Both the position numbers and the translations under genes were made by a program. This document shows, one piece after another, positions 1-8,243 of a DNA stretch of 64,000 bases; the first letter of the stretch is position 1; each line of letters opens with the position of its first letter. The DNA is from Paratractidigestivibacter sp963630635 (GTDB lineage: Bacteria > Actinomycetota > Coriobacteriia > Coriobacteriales > Atopobiaceae), in the NCBI GenBank assembly GCA_963630635.1, contig CAVGOA010000001.1, forward strand, positions 69,557-133,556. Reading direction: 5' to 3'. Below the pieces are notes generated by a model that saw only the letters and a list, made by a program, of their open reading frames with translations, had not been told where the DNA came from and did not search any database.

Positions 1-371
1 ATCAGCGAGAGGAACGGCAGCATGAGCTGGTTTTCCTCGGGTACTGCCGAGTGGGTGAAGATCATGGTCTTCTTAGGGTCAATGCCGCAGGCCAGGTAGT
101 CGACGACCATGTTGTAGACGTTGTCCTGGATGTTCTTGGTGGTGTCGCGGTCGGTGATAACTTGGTAATCGGCGATGATGATGTTGGTCTTGACGCCCAT
201 CTCTTGCAGGCGCACGCGGTCGACCAGCGTACCAAAGTAGTGGCCCAGGTGCAGGCGACCGGTGGGGCGGTCGCCTGTGAGCATGGTGTAGTTTTGCGGG
301 TTGACCTTAAGGTCTGCGTGGACCTCGTTGCTGCGCGCCAGCGCGGCCTCGTAGCTGCCCTCGTTAGCCAT
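1..371 (-). CDS. trpS: Tryptophanyl-tRNA synthetase, N-terminal part (partial, runs off the window)
   Basis: Charges tRNA-Trp with tryptophan in the cytoplasm. Reading leftward from the ATG at 371-369, about 123 residues are visible. They contain the class I signature: GDRPTGRLHLGHYFG, whose HLGH is the HIGH motif, followed by a Rossmann stretch ending near the window edge. The KMSKS loop and anticodon-binding domain lie outside the window. The start follows an AAAAGGAG Shine-Dalgarno sequence. The gene diverges from the folate gene at 507. No T-box leader can fit in the roughly 135-base gap. Family assignment is confident; the gene is incomplete only because the window ends. Confidence 0.93.
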   Translation of the reverse strand, partial: MANEGSYEAALARSNEVHADLKVNPQNYTMLTGDRPTGRLHLGHYFGTLVDRVRLQEMGVKTNIIIADYQVITDRDTTKNIQDNVYNMVVDYLACGIDPKKTMIFTHSAVPEENQLMLPFLSL

Positions 372-464
372 GAATAACTCCTTTTAAAGGGGATAGTTTG
401 TCACACAAGTTTCTATCTTAGAGCAAATGCGTGCCCCCAACAAAGCAACTTGGGCAACACCTGC

Positions 465-470
465 TAGAAT
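465..470 (+). promoter_or_regulatory. Candidate -10 box (TAGAAT) for the folate gene
   Basis: TAGAAT lies 24 bases before the Shine-Dalgarno sequence of the gene at 507, in the divergent trpS gap. I see no good -35 hexamer at 16-18 bases. The same hexamer precedes several other genes in this window, which is the main support. Confidence 0.3.
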
Positions 471-506
471 GTTGGCCGAAAAATAACAATGACAGGAGAG
501 CCGCAG

Positions 507-1103
507 ATGCCCAGCACCCAGGGGACCGATATGGATAAAGCCACGCTTCGCTCGCATCACATGGAGCTTAGGGATAGCCTTGACCTGTCTAGCCGAGAAG
601 AACTGGACCAAAAGATCTTCTCGCACCTGTCCTGTGTCGAGGTATTTTCAAACGCGGGCCTGGTGCTGACCTATGTTTCTTATCGCTCCGAGGTCGATAC
701 GCACGCGATTATCAACGCGCTTTTGAAAGAAGGCCGCCGCGTTGCCGTTCCGCGCTGCGACAAGAAGACGCACACGATGTCATTCTTTGAGCTATCTTCT
801 TTCGACGACCTTGAGCTAGGCGCCCATAATATCCTTGAACCCAAGAAGTCGCTGGTAAATGCCGTGACGATACCCGATATGGTTGGAAGCGCCTGTCTGG
901 TGCCCGGCCTTATCTTTGATACGCGCGGCCGCCGCATTGGCTACGGCGGCGGCTACTACGACCGCTTTCTCGCGTTTTACCCCGGCGAGAAGATCGGCCT
1001 GGCTCGCAACAGCCAGATTTGCGGCAATGGGCTTCCGCAAGAGGCAACCGATGTTCCCCTGGACTACGTGGTAACCGAGACGGGCGCCTGGAGCTGCAGG
1101 TAA
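507..1103 (+). CDS. 5-formyltetrahydrofolate cyclo-ligase (MTHFS family)
   Basis: Converts 5-formyl-THF to 5,10-methenyl-THF using ATP, returning a storage folate to the one-carbon pool. About 198 residues, the usual length. The family hallmark near the C-terminus is present: GRRIGYGGGYYDRFL, the phosphate and folate binding loop. An N-terminal basic helix (KATLRSHHMELRDSL) matches the ATP-binding start of the family. I chose ATG 507 because AGGAGAG sits 6 bases upstream. In-frame ATGs at 489 and 531 are alternatives, and 531 also has a GGGG tract upstream. It stands alone, closed by a strong hairpin. Confidence 0.9.
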   Translation: MPSTQGTDMDKATLRSHHMELRDSLDLSSREELDQKIFSHLSCVEVFSNAGLVLTYVSYRSEVDTHAIINALLKEGRRVAVPRCDKKTHTMSFFELSSFDDLELGAHNILEPKKSLVNAVTIPDMVGSACLVPGLIFDTRGRRIGYGGGYYDRFLAFYPGEKIGLARNSQICGNGLPQEATDVPLDYVVTETGAWSCR

Positions 1104-1107
1104 TTTA

Positions 1108-1144
1108 AATTCCCCGACGTCTTAAGACGCCGGGGAATTCTTTT
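1108..1144. terminator. Bidirectional terminator between the folate gene and aroQ
   Basis: A 14-base arm, AATTCCCCGACGTC, pairs with GACGCCGGGGAATT across a TTAA loop, with one mismatch. It is followed by CTTTT on the plus strand and flanked by A-rich sequence, so it can work on both strands. It lies between convergent genes ending at 1103 and 1166. Confidence 0.85.
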
Positions 1145-1165
1145 AAAGCTTGATGTGGCTTAAGG

Positions 1166-2107
1166 TTAGAGCCCAATGTGAGCGGCAAGGTCAAGAATCG
1201 CCTTACGGTAACCCTGGATTCCTAAGCCCGTCACGGTCTCGAAGCAGGCCTGGCGAATGTAGGAGACCTGCCTAAAGTCCTCACGCTCCTCAACCTTAGA
1301 GATGTGCACCTCAACCACAGGCAGGCCAACGGCCTTGGCCGCGTCAAGAATGGCGATGGAAGTGTGGGTGTAGGCTCCGGGGTTGATCACGATGCCGTCG
1401 TAGGTCTGATAGGCCGCCTGGATGGCATCGACAAGATCGCCCTCGTGGTTGGACTGCACGCAGTCGCACTTGGCAAAGCCTGCCTCGCGAGCGCTTTCGT
1501 GACACAGGTTAAGCAGGGCATCGAAATTCTCGGTGCCGTAGACGGCGGGTTCGCGAATGCCCAGCATGTTGATGTTGGGCCCGTTGATGACCAGGACACT
1601 CGCGGCCGCTGCGTCCGCCTGGGGTTCGGCGTCGGACTCGCAGTCGTTCTTAGCTTCCTGCTCGTCTTCATCGTTGTCGAGAAGACCCAGGAGGCTCTTG
1701 ACGCTCTCGAAGCCGTCCGGATCCGCTTCGGCGGCCGCGGCCTGCGCGTTTTGCTTTGCCGTGGCTGCACGCAGCGGGTTCTTGCTGATGCTTACCGTGA
1801 TGGAGGGATCGACGTCTTTCTGCATGCCTTCGATTGGGTCAGACTCCGAGTCGATGCCGGTGAGGTCGACAAGTGCGTCGTGGACGCTCTCGGCGCGACC
1901 CGGGCCAAAGACGACCTCGAAGCCGTTTGCCCCGCGTTTGACGATGCCCAGCACACCGCTCGTGGCGCTTAGCTGCTCGGCGTCTACCAGCGCGGGGTTA
2001 TCGGTCAAGATGCGCAAGCGGGTCATGCATAGGTCGTTGGCCGTGACGTTGGCCTTGCCGCCAACCGCGGCCAATAGGTCGTTTGCTATTTGAATCGACT
2101 TGTTCAC
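1166..2107 (-). CDS. aroQ: PTS EIIB domain fused to type II 3-dehydroquinate dehydratase (AroQ)
   Basis: Third shikimate step: 3-dehydroquinate to 3-dehydroshikimate. The 313 residues fall into three parts. Residues 1-85 match the glucose-type PTS EIIB fold, with AVGGKAN (15-20) and the phosphocysteine motif CMTRLR (Cys27), then VVFGPG. Residues 86-170 are an acidic, alanine-rich linker. Residues 171-313 are a full dodecameric-type dehydroquinase: NGPNINMLGIREPAVYG (Arg185, Tyr190), QSNHEGDLVDAI, NPGAYTHTS and EVHIS with His268. The Asn that usually follows EVHIS is Lys271. The start is GTG 2107 with AGAGGG upstream; 146 bases separate it from aroE/aroK. The fusion is seen directly; a regulatory role for EIIB is inference. 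Ordinary AroQ is about 145 residues, so the gene is twice the usual size. Confidence 0.9.
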   Translation of the reverse strand: MNKSIQIANDLLAAVGGKANVTANDLCMTRLRILTDNPALVDAEQLSATSGVLGIVKRGANGFEVVFGPGRAESVHDALVDLTGIDSESDPIEGMQKDVDPSITVSISKNPLRAATAKQNAQAAAAEADPDGFESVKSLLGLLDNDEDEQEAKNDCESDAEPQADAAAASVLVINGPNINMLGIREPAVYGTENFDALLNLCHESAREAGFAKCDCVQSNHEGDLVDAIQAAYQTYDGIVINPGAYTHTSIAILDAAKAVGLPVVEVHISKVEEREDFRQVSYIRQACFETVTGLGIQGYRKAILDLAAHIGL

Positions 2108-2253
2108 GTCGTTCCCTCTTCCAAAAAAGCAGCGAGTGCCTCATTTATTGATTTCAACCTTTATGAGTTTCGCATCGCTTCGTTAAAAGCGGGTCACGCC
2201 AAAGAAAACCCTACAACTCACTCCGCGAACGGTCGAACTTTTGGGCTAAGCGA

Positions 2254-3534
2254 TTAACACTGTGTCAACTGCTTGTGGATAAGCTCCGCGTCGCCGGCGG
2301 CCGAGCCGGTACAGGTGATGGTAATGTCGGCCCACTGGCGATAGATAGGCATGCGCGTCTGGGCAAGTTTTGCGACGCCTTGCGACTGAGACATGGGACG
2401 TCCCTCGCTGCTCAGCTCGCCAAGGGGCCGATCAATCATCACGATGCGTGAGTTTTGGTGGAGAAGGGCGTAGTTCTCCTCTCGCGTCACCACGCCGCCG
2501 CCGCAGGCGATGACCATGCCGGATTTTGCGGCGTATGCGCCTGTGACCTGGGTCTCAATCGCGCGGAATGTGTCCTCACCCGACTCACGGATAATGTCGG
2601 CCGCGCTCTTGCCGCACTCGGTCGCGATCGCGTCGTCGATGTCGATGAAAGGGCGTCCCATCATACGGGCCAGTCGCTTTCCACAGCTGGTCTTGCCGGC
2701 GCCGGGCATGCCGATAAGCACCACGTTTTGGGTGGAGAGAAGAACCTCGGCCAAGATCTTCTCCAATACGGCGTCATCGATCGCCTTGTCCTGGAAAAGC
2801 TCGCTTGCGAACTTAGCCTGGGTCACGAGCATGGGCAGGCCCGACTCGTAGGGAAGGCCCAGCTTCTCGGCATCAAGGCAGATCTTGGTGCGCGTGGGGT
2901 TGTACACAATATCCAAGACGCCTAGAAGGCCGTGAAGCGCGGCCAGAGTCTCAAAGGTGAGGGGAGAGGCGGGGCAGTTGGGGTACATGCCCACAGGCGT
3001 GGTGTTGACCACCAGCGCGGCGTCGGCGTGAAGATCCAAAAGATTGTCGTAGTTGCTCTCGCCGCTTCGAGAGATCACCTGAGCCGCAGCACCCGTCTCT
3101 TCAAGGGCGGCCGTGATCGCCTTAGATGCGCCGCCGCTGCCAAGTACCAGGGCTTTCTTGCCACACAAAAGCTCGCTGGCGGTTTTGGCGTGGTTCTTCT
3201 CGCAAAAACGGTTGAGCATCCAGGCAAAGCCCATGACGTCGGTATTCTCTGCATAGATGGTGCCGTCGGGGCGCTTGACCAGGGTGTTCGCGACTCCGAG
3301 CTTGGCTACACGCTCGCTCTTGGCGTCGGCCAAGCGGGCGGCGTCCGCCTTATACGGGATGGTGACGTTCAATCCTTGCCAAACTCCCTGCAAGATGAAG
3401 TCCTCTACCTCATCGGGCTCAAGCTCAACCAGCTGGTAGGGGGTAGAGCCCATCTTGGTGTGGAGCTGCGGCGACCAACTGTGGCCAAGCTTTCTGCCAA
3501 TCAAGCCAAAGGGAGCATCGATCTTCTTAGTCAT
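2254..3534 (-). CDS. aroE/aroK: Bifunctional shikimate dehydrogenase / shikimate kinase
   Basis: Does two consecutive steps: dehydroshikimate to shikimate (NADPH), then shikimate 3-phosphate (ATP). Residues 1-262 are AroE: GLIGRKLGHSWSPQLH at the shikimate site, NVTIPYK (56-62) with the catalytic lysine, NTD (97-99), and the nucleotide loop LGSGGASKAI (131-140). Residues 268-426 are AroK: Walker A GMPGAGKT (275-282), DID (298-300), and CGGG (344-347), which binds shikimate. Length 426 equals the sum of the two enzymes. The ATG at 3534 has AGAGGA upstream and is 12 bases after the pheA stop, so co-transcription is likely. All key residues look intact. Confidence 0.96.
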   Translation of the reverse strand: MTKKIDAPFGLIGRKLGHSWSPQLHTKMGSTPYQLVELEPDEVEDFILQGVWQGLNVTIPYKADAARLADAKSERVAKLGVANTLVKRPDGTIYAENTDVMGFAWMLNRFCEKNHAKTASELLCGKKALVLGSGGASKAITAALEETGAAAQVISRSGESNYDNLLDLHADAALVVNTTPVGMYPNCPASPLTFETLAALHGLLGVLDIVYNPTRTKICLDAEKLGLPYESGLPMLVTQAKFASELFQDKAIDDAVLEKILAEVLLSTQNVVLIGMPGAGKTSCGKRLARMMGRPFIDIDDAIATECGKSAADIIRESGEDTFRAIETQVTGAYAAKSGMVIACGGGVVTREENYALLHQNSRIVMIDRPLGELSSEGRPMSQSQGVAKLAQTRMPIYRQWADITITCTGSAAGDAELIHKQLTQC

Positions 3535-3546
3535 GGGGCAAATCCT

Positions 3547-4692
3547 CTAAATAACTTCGGTGTAGCTGCCAAGGTAGCGCAGCTCCTGACAGGCGTCGCT
3601 CAAAGATGAGATAAGGTTCTGGAACTGGGGCGCTGCCACGGGGCAGTCGATGTCAAAGTAGAACATGAACTCGAAGTCGCGCTGGGGGATGGGACGGCTC
3701 TCGAGCTTGAGCAGGTTAAGGTCCAGCGCGTAGATCTTGGCAAGCACCTTGTAAAGCGCGCCGGGCTCGTGGTTAAGAACCAGCATAAGGGTGGTCCTGT
3801 CTGCACCAGGGTAGATCTCAAGATGCTTAGAGATGCAGGCAAAACGCGTATAGTTGTTGTCGCGATCCTGCACATTGCTGGCGAGAATATCCAAGCCGTA
3901 GAGGTCTGCGCACGAGCGAGAAGAGAGGGCGGCCACGTCGGCGCGGTTGGACTCGGCAACGTGGCGGGCGGCCATCGCGGTGTTCTCGCATACGTGGACA
4001 TGCGCGTTGGGTAGGGTCTCAAGGTAGTGACGGCACTGGTTGATGGCCTGCTCGTGGCTGTAGATGTCGCGGATGTCCTCGATTTTGGCACCCTGCTTAG
4101 CCAGCAGGTTGTGGTCGATCTTCTGACGATAGGTGCGCACCACGTGGAAGGAGTGCTCCATCATAAGGTCGAAGACCTTGTTGACGGTACCCGCGGTCGA
4201 GTTCTCGACCGGCAGTACGCCGTATGAGCAACGACCTTCCTCGACGGCTTGGAAAACACCCTCGAAGCTTGGACAATAGCTAATTGTGGGGTGCTTGAAG
4301 AAGTGTCCGGCCGCGATCTGGGAGTAGGCGCCCTCGACACCCTGGCAGGCGACGTTGGCATCGGTGGGAAAGAGCTCGGGCGTGGTGGCGCGGGCATCCT
4401 CGATTTCGCCCAGAAGCGCGGGCTTCGCGTCTTCTGGCAGCGTCTCTTTGCTCTTGGCGGCCTCCATGAGCAGCTGCATGAGCACCTGTGCGTAGGTCTT
4501 GAGCTCTTCGGGGACTCTCTCGCCAGCTTGGCTGATCTTATCGCGCTCGCGGCCCGGGTCATAGACCGCAAGGCCATGCTCTCGCTTGTAGTCGCCAATG
4601 GCGCAGGCCACCTCGGCGCGCTGGGCAAACAGCGAGAAAATCTGCGTGTCTATGCGGTCTATTTCTTTCCTAAGCTCGGGAAGGTCGCTCAT
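3547..4692 (-). CDS. pheA: P-protein: chorismate mutase / prephenate dehydratase
   Basis: Takes chorismate to prephenate and then phenylpyruvate, the Phe branch. Residues 1-85 are an AroQ-class helical chorismate mutase (LRKEIDRIDTQIFSLFAQRAEVA). Residues about 112-290 are the dehydratase, with GVEGAYSQ, VLPVENSTAGTV and the catalytic Thr in NNYTRF (279-284). Residues about 298-375 are an ACT domain with the Phe-binding ESRP motif (331-334). The 381-residue length fits the fused family. Translation starts at ATG 4692 after AAGGA. Feedback inhibition by Phe is expected from the ACT domain. It sits between aroC (42-base gap) and aroE/aroK. Confidence 0.96.
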   Translation of the reverse strand: MSDLPELRKEIDRIDTQIFSLFAQRAEVACAIGDYKREHGLAVYDPGRERDKISQAGERVPEELKTYAQVLMQLLMEAAKSKETLPEDAKPALLGEIEDARATTPELFPTDANVACQGVEGAYSQIAAGHFFKHPTISYCPSFEGVFQAVEEGRCSYGVLPVENSTAGTVNKVFDLMMEHSFHVVRTYRQKIDHNLLAKQGAKIEDIRDIYSHEQAINQCRHYLETLPNAHVHVCENTAMAARHVAESNRADVAALSSRSCADLYGLDILASNVQDRDNNYTRFACISKHLEIYPGADRTTLMLVLNHEPGALYKVLAKIYALDLNLLKLESRPIPQRDFEFMFYFDIDCPVAAPQFQNLISSLSDACQELRYLGSYTEVI

Positions 4693-4734
4693 GTGAATCC
4701 TTATACGGTCTTGATACGTGTTTTGAGCTGGGCT

Positions 4735-5850
4735 TTATTCGGCGGGCCAGCTAAGAAGGGCGTCGGCCACGGCAAGGGCGCAGACGGCCTCGGTCACCGG
4801 CACGGCGCGGGTGACGGCGGTGGCGTCGTGGCGGCCCTTGACGGTGAGCTTGGCGTTTTGCATGTTTGCCAGGTCGACCGAGTCCTGCTCCTGCCCAATG
4901 CTCGAGATGGGCTTGAGCGCGATCTTGAAGTAGAGCGGAGCCCCGGTCGAGATGCCGCCCAAGATACCGCCGGCGTTGTTGGTCAAGGGCACGCACTGGC
5001 CATCGCGTACCTGGTAAGCGTCGTTGTTCTGGCTTCCGCGAAGGCGGGCGGCCTCAAAACCGGCACCAAATTCGATGCCCTTGACCGAGGGGATGCCAAA
5101 GGCCGCGCGGGCAATGACGTTCTCGAGTCCGTCGAACATGGGCGAGCCTACACCGGCAGGAATTCCGGTGGCCACGCACTCGATGGTGCCGCCCACAGAG
5201 TCGGCCTGTGCCTGCGCCTCGCTAATAGCGGTGATCATGGCGTCTGCGCGGTCAAGGTTGATGGCAGGGAAGTCGCGCCCGTCTGCCAGCGCGTTCATTT
5301 GCGAGAAGAGCCTCTGGTTGGCCTGGGGCGAGTTGTCTTCTACGCAAAAGTCCTCGTCGTCGACGCCGGCCAGCTGCGACACGTGGGCACACACGCGGAT
5401 TCCCTGGGCCTCGAGCCACTGCAGGGCGATGCCGCCGGCGACGCACAACGGGCCTGTTAAGCGGCCCGAGAAGTGCCCGCCGCCAGGAATGTCCTGGTTG
5501 CCGTGCCACTTTGCCCAGGCGGTGAAGTCTGCGTGTCCCGGGCGCGGCACGCCCATGATGTTGGCGTAGTCGCCCGAGCGGGTATTGGTGTTCTCGATGA
5601 CGGCGCAAAGCGGGGCGCCGCACGTTGCGCCGTCTGGGTTAAGGCCGCTCAGGACGCGGACCTTGTCGGCCTCTTTTCTCGGCGTGGTCCAAGACGCTTT
5701 GCCGGGGGCGCGCCTATCGAGAAACGCCTGCAGGCGGTCAAGGTCAATCTCGATACCCGAGGGCAAGCCCTCGACCACGCAGCCCACAGCCGCCGAGTGC
5801 GACTGGCCAAATATGGTTGCCTTTAGGGTGTTGCCAATGGTGGAGGGCAT
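4735..5850 (-). CDS. aroC: Chorismate synthase
   Basis: Last shikimate step: EPSP to chorismate, needing reduced FMN. 371 residues, normal length. Recognised by RRAPGKASWTTPRKEAD, RPGHADFTAW (second catalytic His), and GGGHFSGRLT. The first signature reads FGQSHSAAVG instead of the usual FGESHG; the histidine itself is kept. The ATG at 5850 has AGGAGAA upstream and lies one base after the aroA stop. A longer open frame extends 16 codons further into aroA but lacks a better ribosome binding site. Confidence 0.95.
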   Translation of the reverse strand: MPSTIGNTLKATIFGQSHSAAVGCVVEGLPSGIEIDLDRLQAFLDRRAPGKASWTTPRKEADKVRVLSGLNPDGATCGAPLCAVIENTNTRSGDYANIMGVPRPGHADFTAWAKWHGNQDIPGGGHFSGRLTGPLCVAGGIALQWLEAQGIRVCAHVSQLAGVDDEDFCVEDNSPQANQRLFSQMNALADGRDFPAINLDRADAMITAISEAQAQADSVGGTIECVATGIPAGVGSPMFDGLENVIARAAFGIPSVKGIEFGAGFEAARLRGSQNNDAYQVRDGQCVPLTNNAGGILGGISTGAPLYFKIALKPISSIGQEQDSVDLANMQNAKLTVKGRHDATAVTRAVPVTEAVCALAVADALLSWPAE

Positions 5851-5851
5851 G

Positions 5852-7138
5852 TTAGTTCTCCTTTTCGCAGGAGCCGCCCAGCTGGGCCAGGTCCTCAAAG
5901 AAGGCGGGGTAGGATTTTGCGACGCACTCGGCGCCCACGATGGTCGTGGGCCCGGTAGCGTAGGTAGCCAGAATGGCCGACATCATAGCGATGCGGTGGT
6001 CGTTTGCGGCGTCGACGGTTCCGCCACAAAGGGTTTCGACACCCTCGATGACCAGGCCGTCGTTTGTTTCCTGGACACGCCCGCCCATGGCGTTGATCGC
6101 GGCCGAGACGGTGGCCAAACGGTCGGACTCCTTGATGCGCAGGCGAGCGGCGCCCACGATCTTTGTCGTTCCCTTTGCAAGGCAGGCGACGGCTGCGAGT
6201 GGCGGCACAAGATCGGGGCAGCTTTTGACGTCCAAGGTGCAGCCGTGCAGGCTGTCTCGGCTCACGCATACGTGGTCCGGGAAGCGAGAAACGCGCGCGC
6301 CCAGAAGCGCCAGCGCTCCCAGAATGGCCTTGTCGCCTTGGGCCGAGTGAAAGTCCAGGCCGGTAACCGAAAGGCCGTCGCTGCTAAGCGCGCCGGCTGC
6401 CAGCCAAAACGCGGAGTTGGACCAATCGCCGCCAACGGTCACTTTGCCGGGCGTCTTGTACGCGGTGTCAGCCGCGACGCTAAACAGCAGGCCTTTTTCG
6501 TCATCAGACGAGACCTTGCGGCGGCTGACCTCAACGCCAAAAAGCTTCATGACGTTGATCGTGATGTCGATGTAGGGCAACGACTCGACCGGCTCGGTGA
6601 CAAACAGGTCGATGCCACCCATCAAAGGTGCGGCCAAAAGCAGGCCGGTGACGTACTGAGAGCTCACGTTGCCGGCGATTTTGTAGCTGCCGCCACAGAT
6701 CTTGCCCTCGACGCGCAAGGGCACCTGACCTTGGGGACTAAGCTGTGCCCCGTGGGCAACAAGCTCCTCGTAGAGTGGGGAGAGCGGTCGCTCGGGAAGG
6801 CGCCCGTGACCGGTGAGGCTCGCGTCACAGCCCAGCGCGGCAACGACGGGCAGCATAAAGCGCATGGTAGAGCCGGATTCTCCGCAGTCGAGAAGAGCCT
6901 TGCGGTTGACCTCTGCGACGGGGGAGACCTCAAAGCCCTCGGCGGTCTTCTCAATATTTACGCCCAAGGCGCGAAGACAAGACAGCGTGGCCTCGATGTC
7001 TTTAGAGGTGGCGTTGCATACGACGCGCGTGGGGGAGTCGGCAAACGCAGCGCAGGTAAGAAGGCGGTGGGCCTCTGACTTAGAGGCGGGTATCTGGATG
7101 GTGCCGGCCAGAGCGGCAGGGTAGATCGTCTGGTTCAA
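5852..7138 (-). CDS. aroA: 3-phosphoshikimate 1-carboxyvinyltransferase (EPSP synthase)
   Basis: Adds enolpyruvate from PEP to shikimate 3-phosphate. 428 residues with the expected motifs: PASKSEAHR (Lys20 in the active site), LDCGESGSTMRF, GRLPERPLSP, RLRIKESDR and NDHRIAM. The start codon is TTG at 7138, one base after the aroB stop, with AAAGG upstream; no ATG is available before the conserved PASKS. The tight spacing to aroB and aroC implies translational coupling. The family is the glyphosate target; I did not try to judge sensitivity. Confidence 0.95.
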   Translation of the reverse strand: MNQTIYPAALAGTIQIPASKSEAHRLLTCAAFADSPTRVVCNATSKDIEATLSCLRALGVNIEKTAEGFEVSPVAEVNRKALLDCGESGSTMRFMLPVVAALGCDASLTGHGRLPERPLSPLYEELVAHGAQLSPQGQVPLRVEGKICGGSYKIAGNVSSQYVTGLLLAAPLMGGIDLFVTEPVESLPYIDITINVMKLFGVEVSRRKVSSDDEKGLLFSVAADTAYKTPGKVTVGGDWSNSAFWLAAGALSSDGLSVTGLDFHSAQGDKAILGALALLGARVSRFPDHVCVSRDSLHGCTLDVKSCPDLVPPLAAVACLAKGTTKIVGAARLRIKESDRLATVSAAINAMGGRVQETNDGLVIEGVETLCGGTVDAANDHRIAMMSAILATYATGPTTIVGAECVAKSYPAFFEDLAQLGGSCEKEN

Positions 7139-7139
7139 G

Positions 7140-8243
7140 TCACTGCCTTTCAGCCTTGGTGCCGCAGCCCAGGTCTAGAAGCTCGCGCAGCTCTTCTAAC
7201 TGCAGTTTCTTGATGGTCACATGGCCAATCTGGGTGGGTACGACGACGTTCATGGTGTTGCCGTGGCGTTTCTTGTCGTGCGTCATGTAGTTAAAAAGGA
7301 CCTCGTGGTCAAGATCGGTGTTAGTGGGAAGGCCCTGGGCGGCCATCGCGTTCACGATCGCGTCGCAGGTCGCCTGGTCGCACCAGCCCTTGGCCAAGCT
7401 CGCGCGCGCGAGGCAACAAAGACCGGCAGCCACACAGGAGCCGTGACCCATCGTAAAGTTGCTCGCGGCCTCGATACCGTGGCCAATGGTGTGGCCCAGG
7501 TTCAACGTCTGGCGCACGCCATGCTCGGTCTCGTCGGCGTTCACCACGTCGCGTTTGATGGCGACGTTTTTGGCCACTACCTGGGCAAGCTTCTCGTAGG
7601 AGTAACCCGGCTCGGTCAAGGGGTGGGCGAGAAGGTCGTCCAACATGGCGGAATCGGCCAAGACGGCGTGCTTCACGACCTCACCCACCGAGTCGCGGAA
7701 TTTCTCGGGCTCGATGGTGCGCAGGCACTCGACGTCGGCGACGACGGCGCTCGGTTGCCAGAAGAAACCGGCGAGGTTCTTGCCGTGCTCAAGGTCGACG
7801 GCCACCTTGCCGCCCACGCTCGAGTCGACCATCGCCAAAAGGGATGTGGGAACCTGCACGACCTTAATGCCACGCTGGTACATTGCCGCGGCAAGCCCCG
7901 CTATGTCGCCGGTGACGCCGCCGCCCAAGGCCACGACCACGCTGTCGCGGTCAAGGCCCGCCTCGGCCATGCCCTCAAGCAAAGTGCCCAGGGTGGTGAG
8001 GTTCTTGGACTGCTCGCCGGCTTCAAATATCAAGGTTACGACCTCGAAGCCGGCTGCCTTAAGCGAGGCCTCGACACGCGCAGCATAAAGGGATGCCACG
8101 TTTGTCTCGCTGATGATGCAGGCACGCGTTGCCTTTGCGCAGCCGGCCACAATGGTGCCCACGTTGTCGAGAAGACCCAGGCCAACGTGCACGTCGTATG
8201 TCTTGGAAGGGGTTTCTACCTTGACGATCTTCTGGGTGCTCAT
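7140..8243 (-). CDS. aroB: 3-dehydroquinate synthase
   Basis: Second shikimate step: cyclises DAHP to 3-dehydroquinate with NAD and a divalent metal. 367 residues. Family motifs are visible: FEAGEQSKNL, ALGGGVTGDIAGLAAAMYQRGI (NAD loop), QVPTSLLAMVDSSVGGKVAVD, and LNLGHTIGHGIE, which carries metal-binding histidines. ATG 8243 overlaps the tyrA stop as ATGA, so the longer open frame upstream (to 8408) is just tyrA sequence out of frame. The C-terminus abuts aroA. Confidence 0.96.
   Translation of the reverse strand: MSTQKIVKVETPSKTYDVHVGLGLLDNVGTIVAGCAKATRACIISETNVASLYAARVEASLKAAGFEVVTLIFEAGEQSKNLTTLGTLLEGMAEAGLDRDSVVVALGGGVTGDIAGLAAAMYQRGIKVVQVPTSLLAMVDSSVGGKVAVDLEHGKNLAGFFWQPSAVVADVECLRTIEPEKFRDSVGEVVKHAVLADSAMLDDLLAHPLTEPGYSYEKLAQVVAKNVAIKRDVVNADETEHGVRQTLNLGHTIGHGIEAASNFTMGHGSCVAAGLCCLARASLAKGWCDQATCDAIVNAMAAQGLPTNTDLDHEVLFNYMTHDKKRHGNTMNVVVPTQIGHVTIKKLQLEELRELLDLGCGTKAERQ

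Noticed and set aside
372..506. T-box riboswitch before trpS, and similarly before glyQ or proS
   Set aside because: The gaps (135, 31 and 73 bases) are too short for a T-box, and no T-box sequence or specifier loop is visible.
1672..8181. An identical 20-base string at 1672-1691 and 8162-8181
   Set aside because: Both sites encode a Gly-Leu-Leu-Asp-Asn peptide with the same favoured codons; the flanks differ, so it is not a true repeat.
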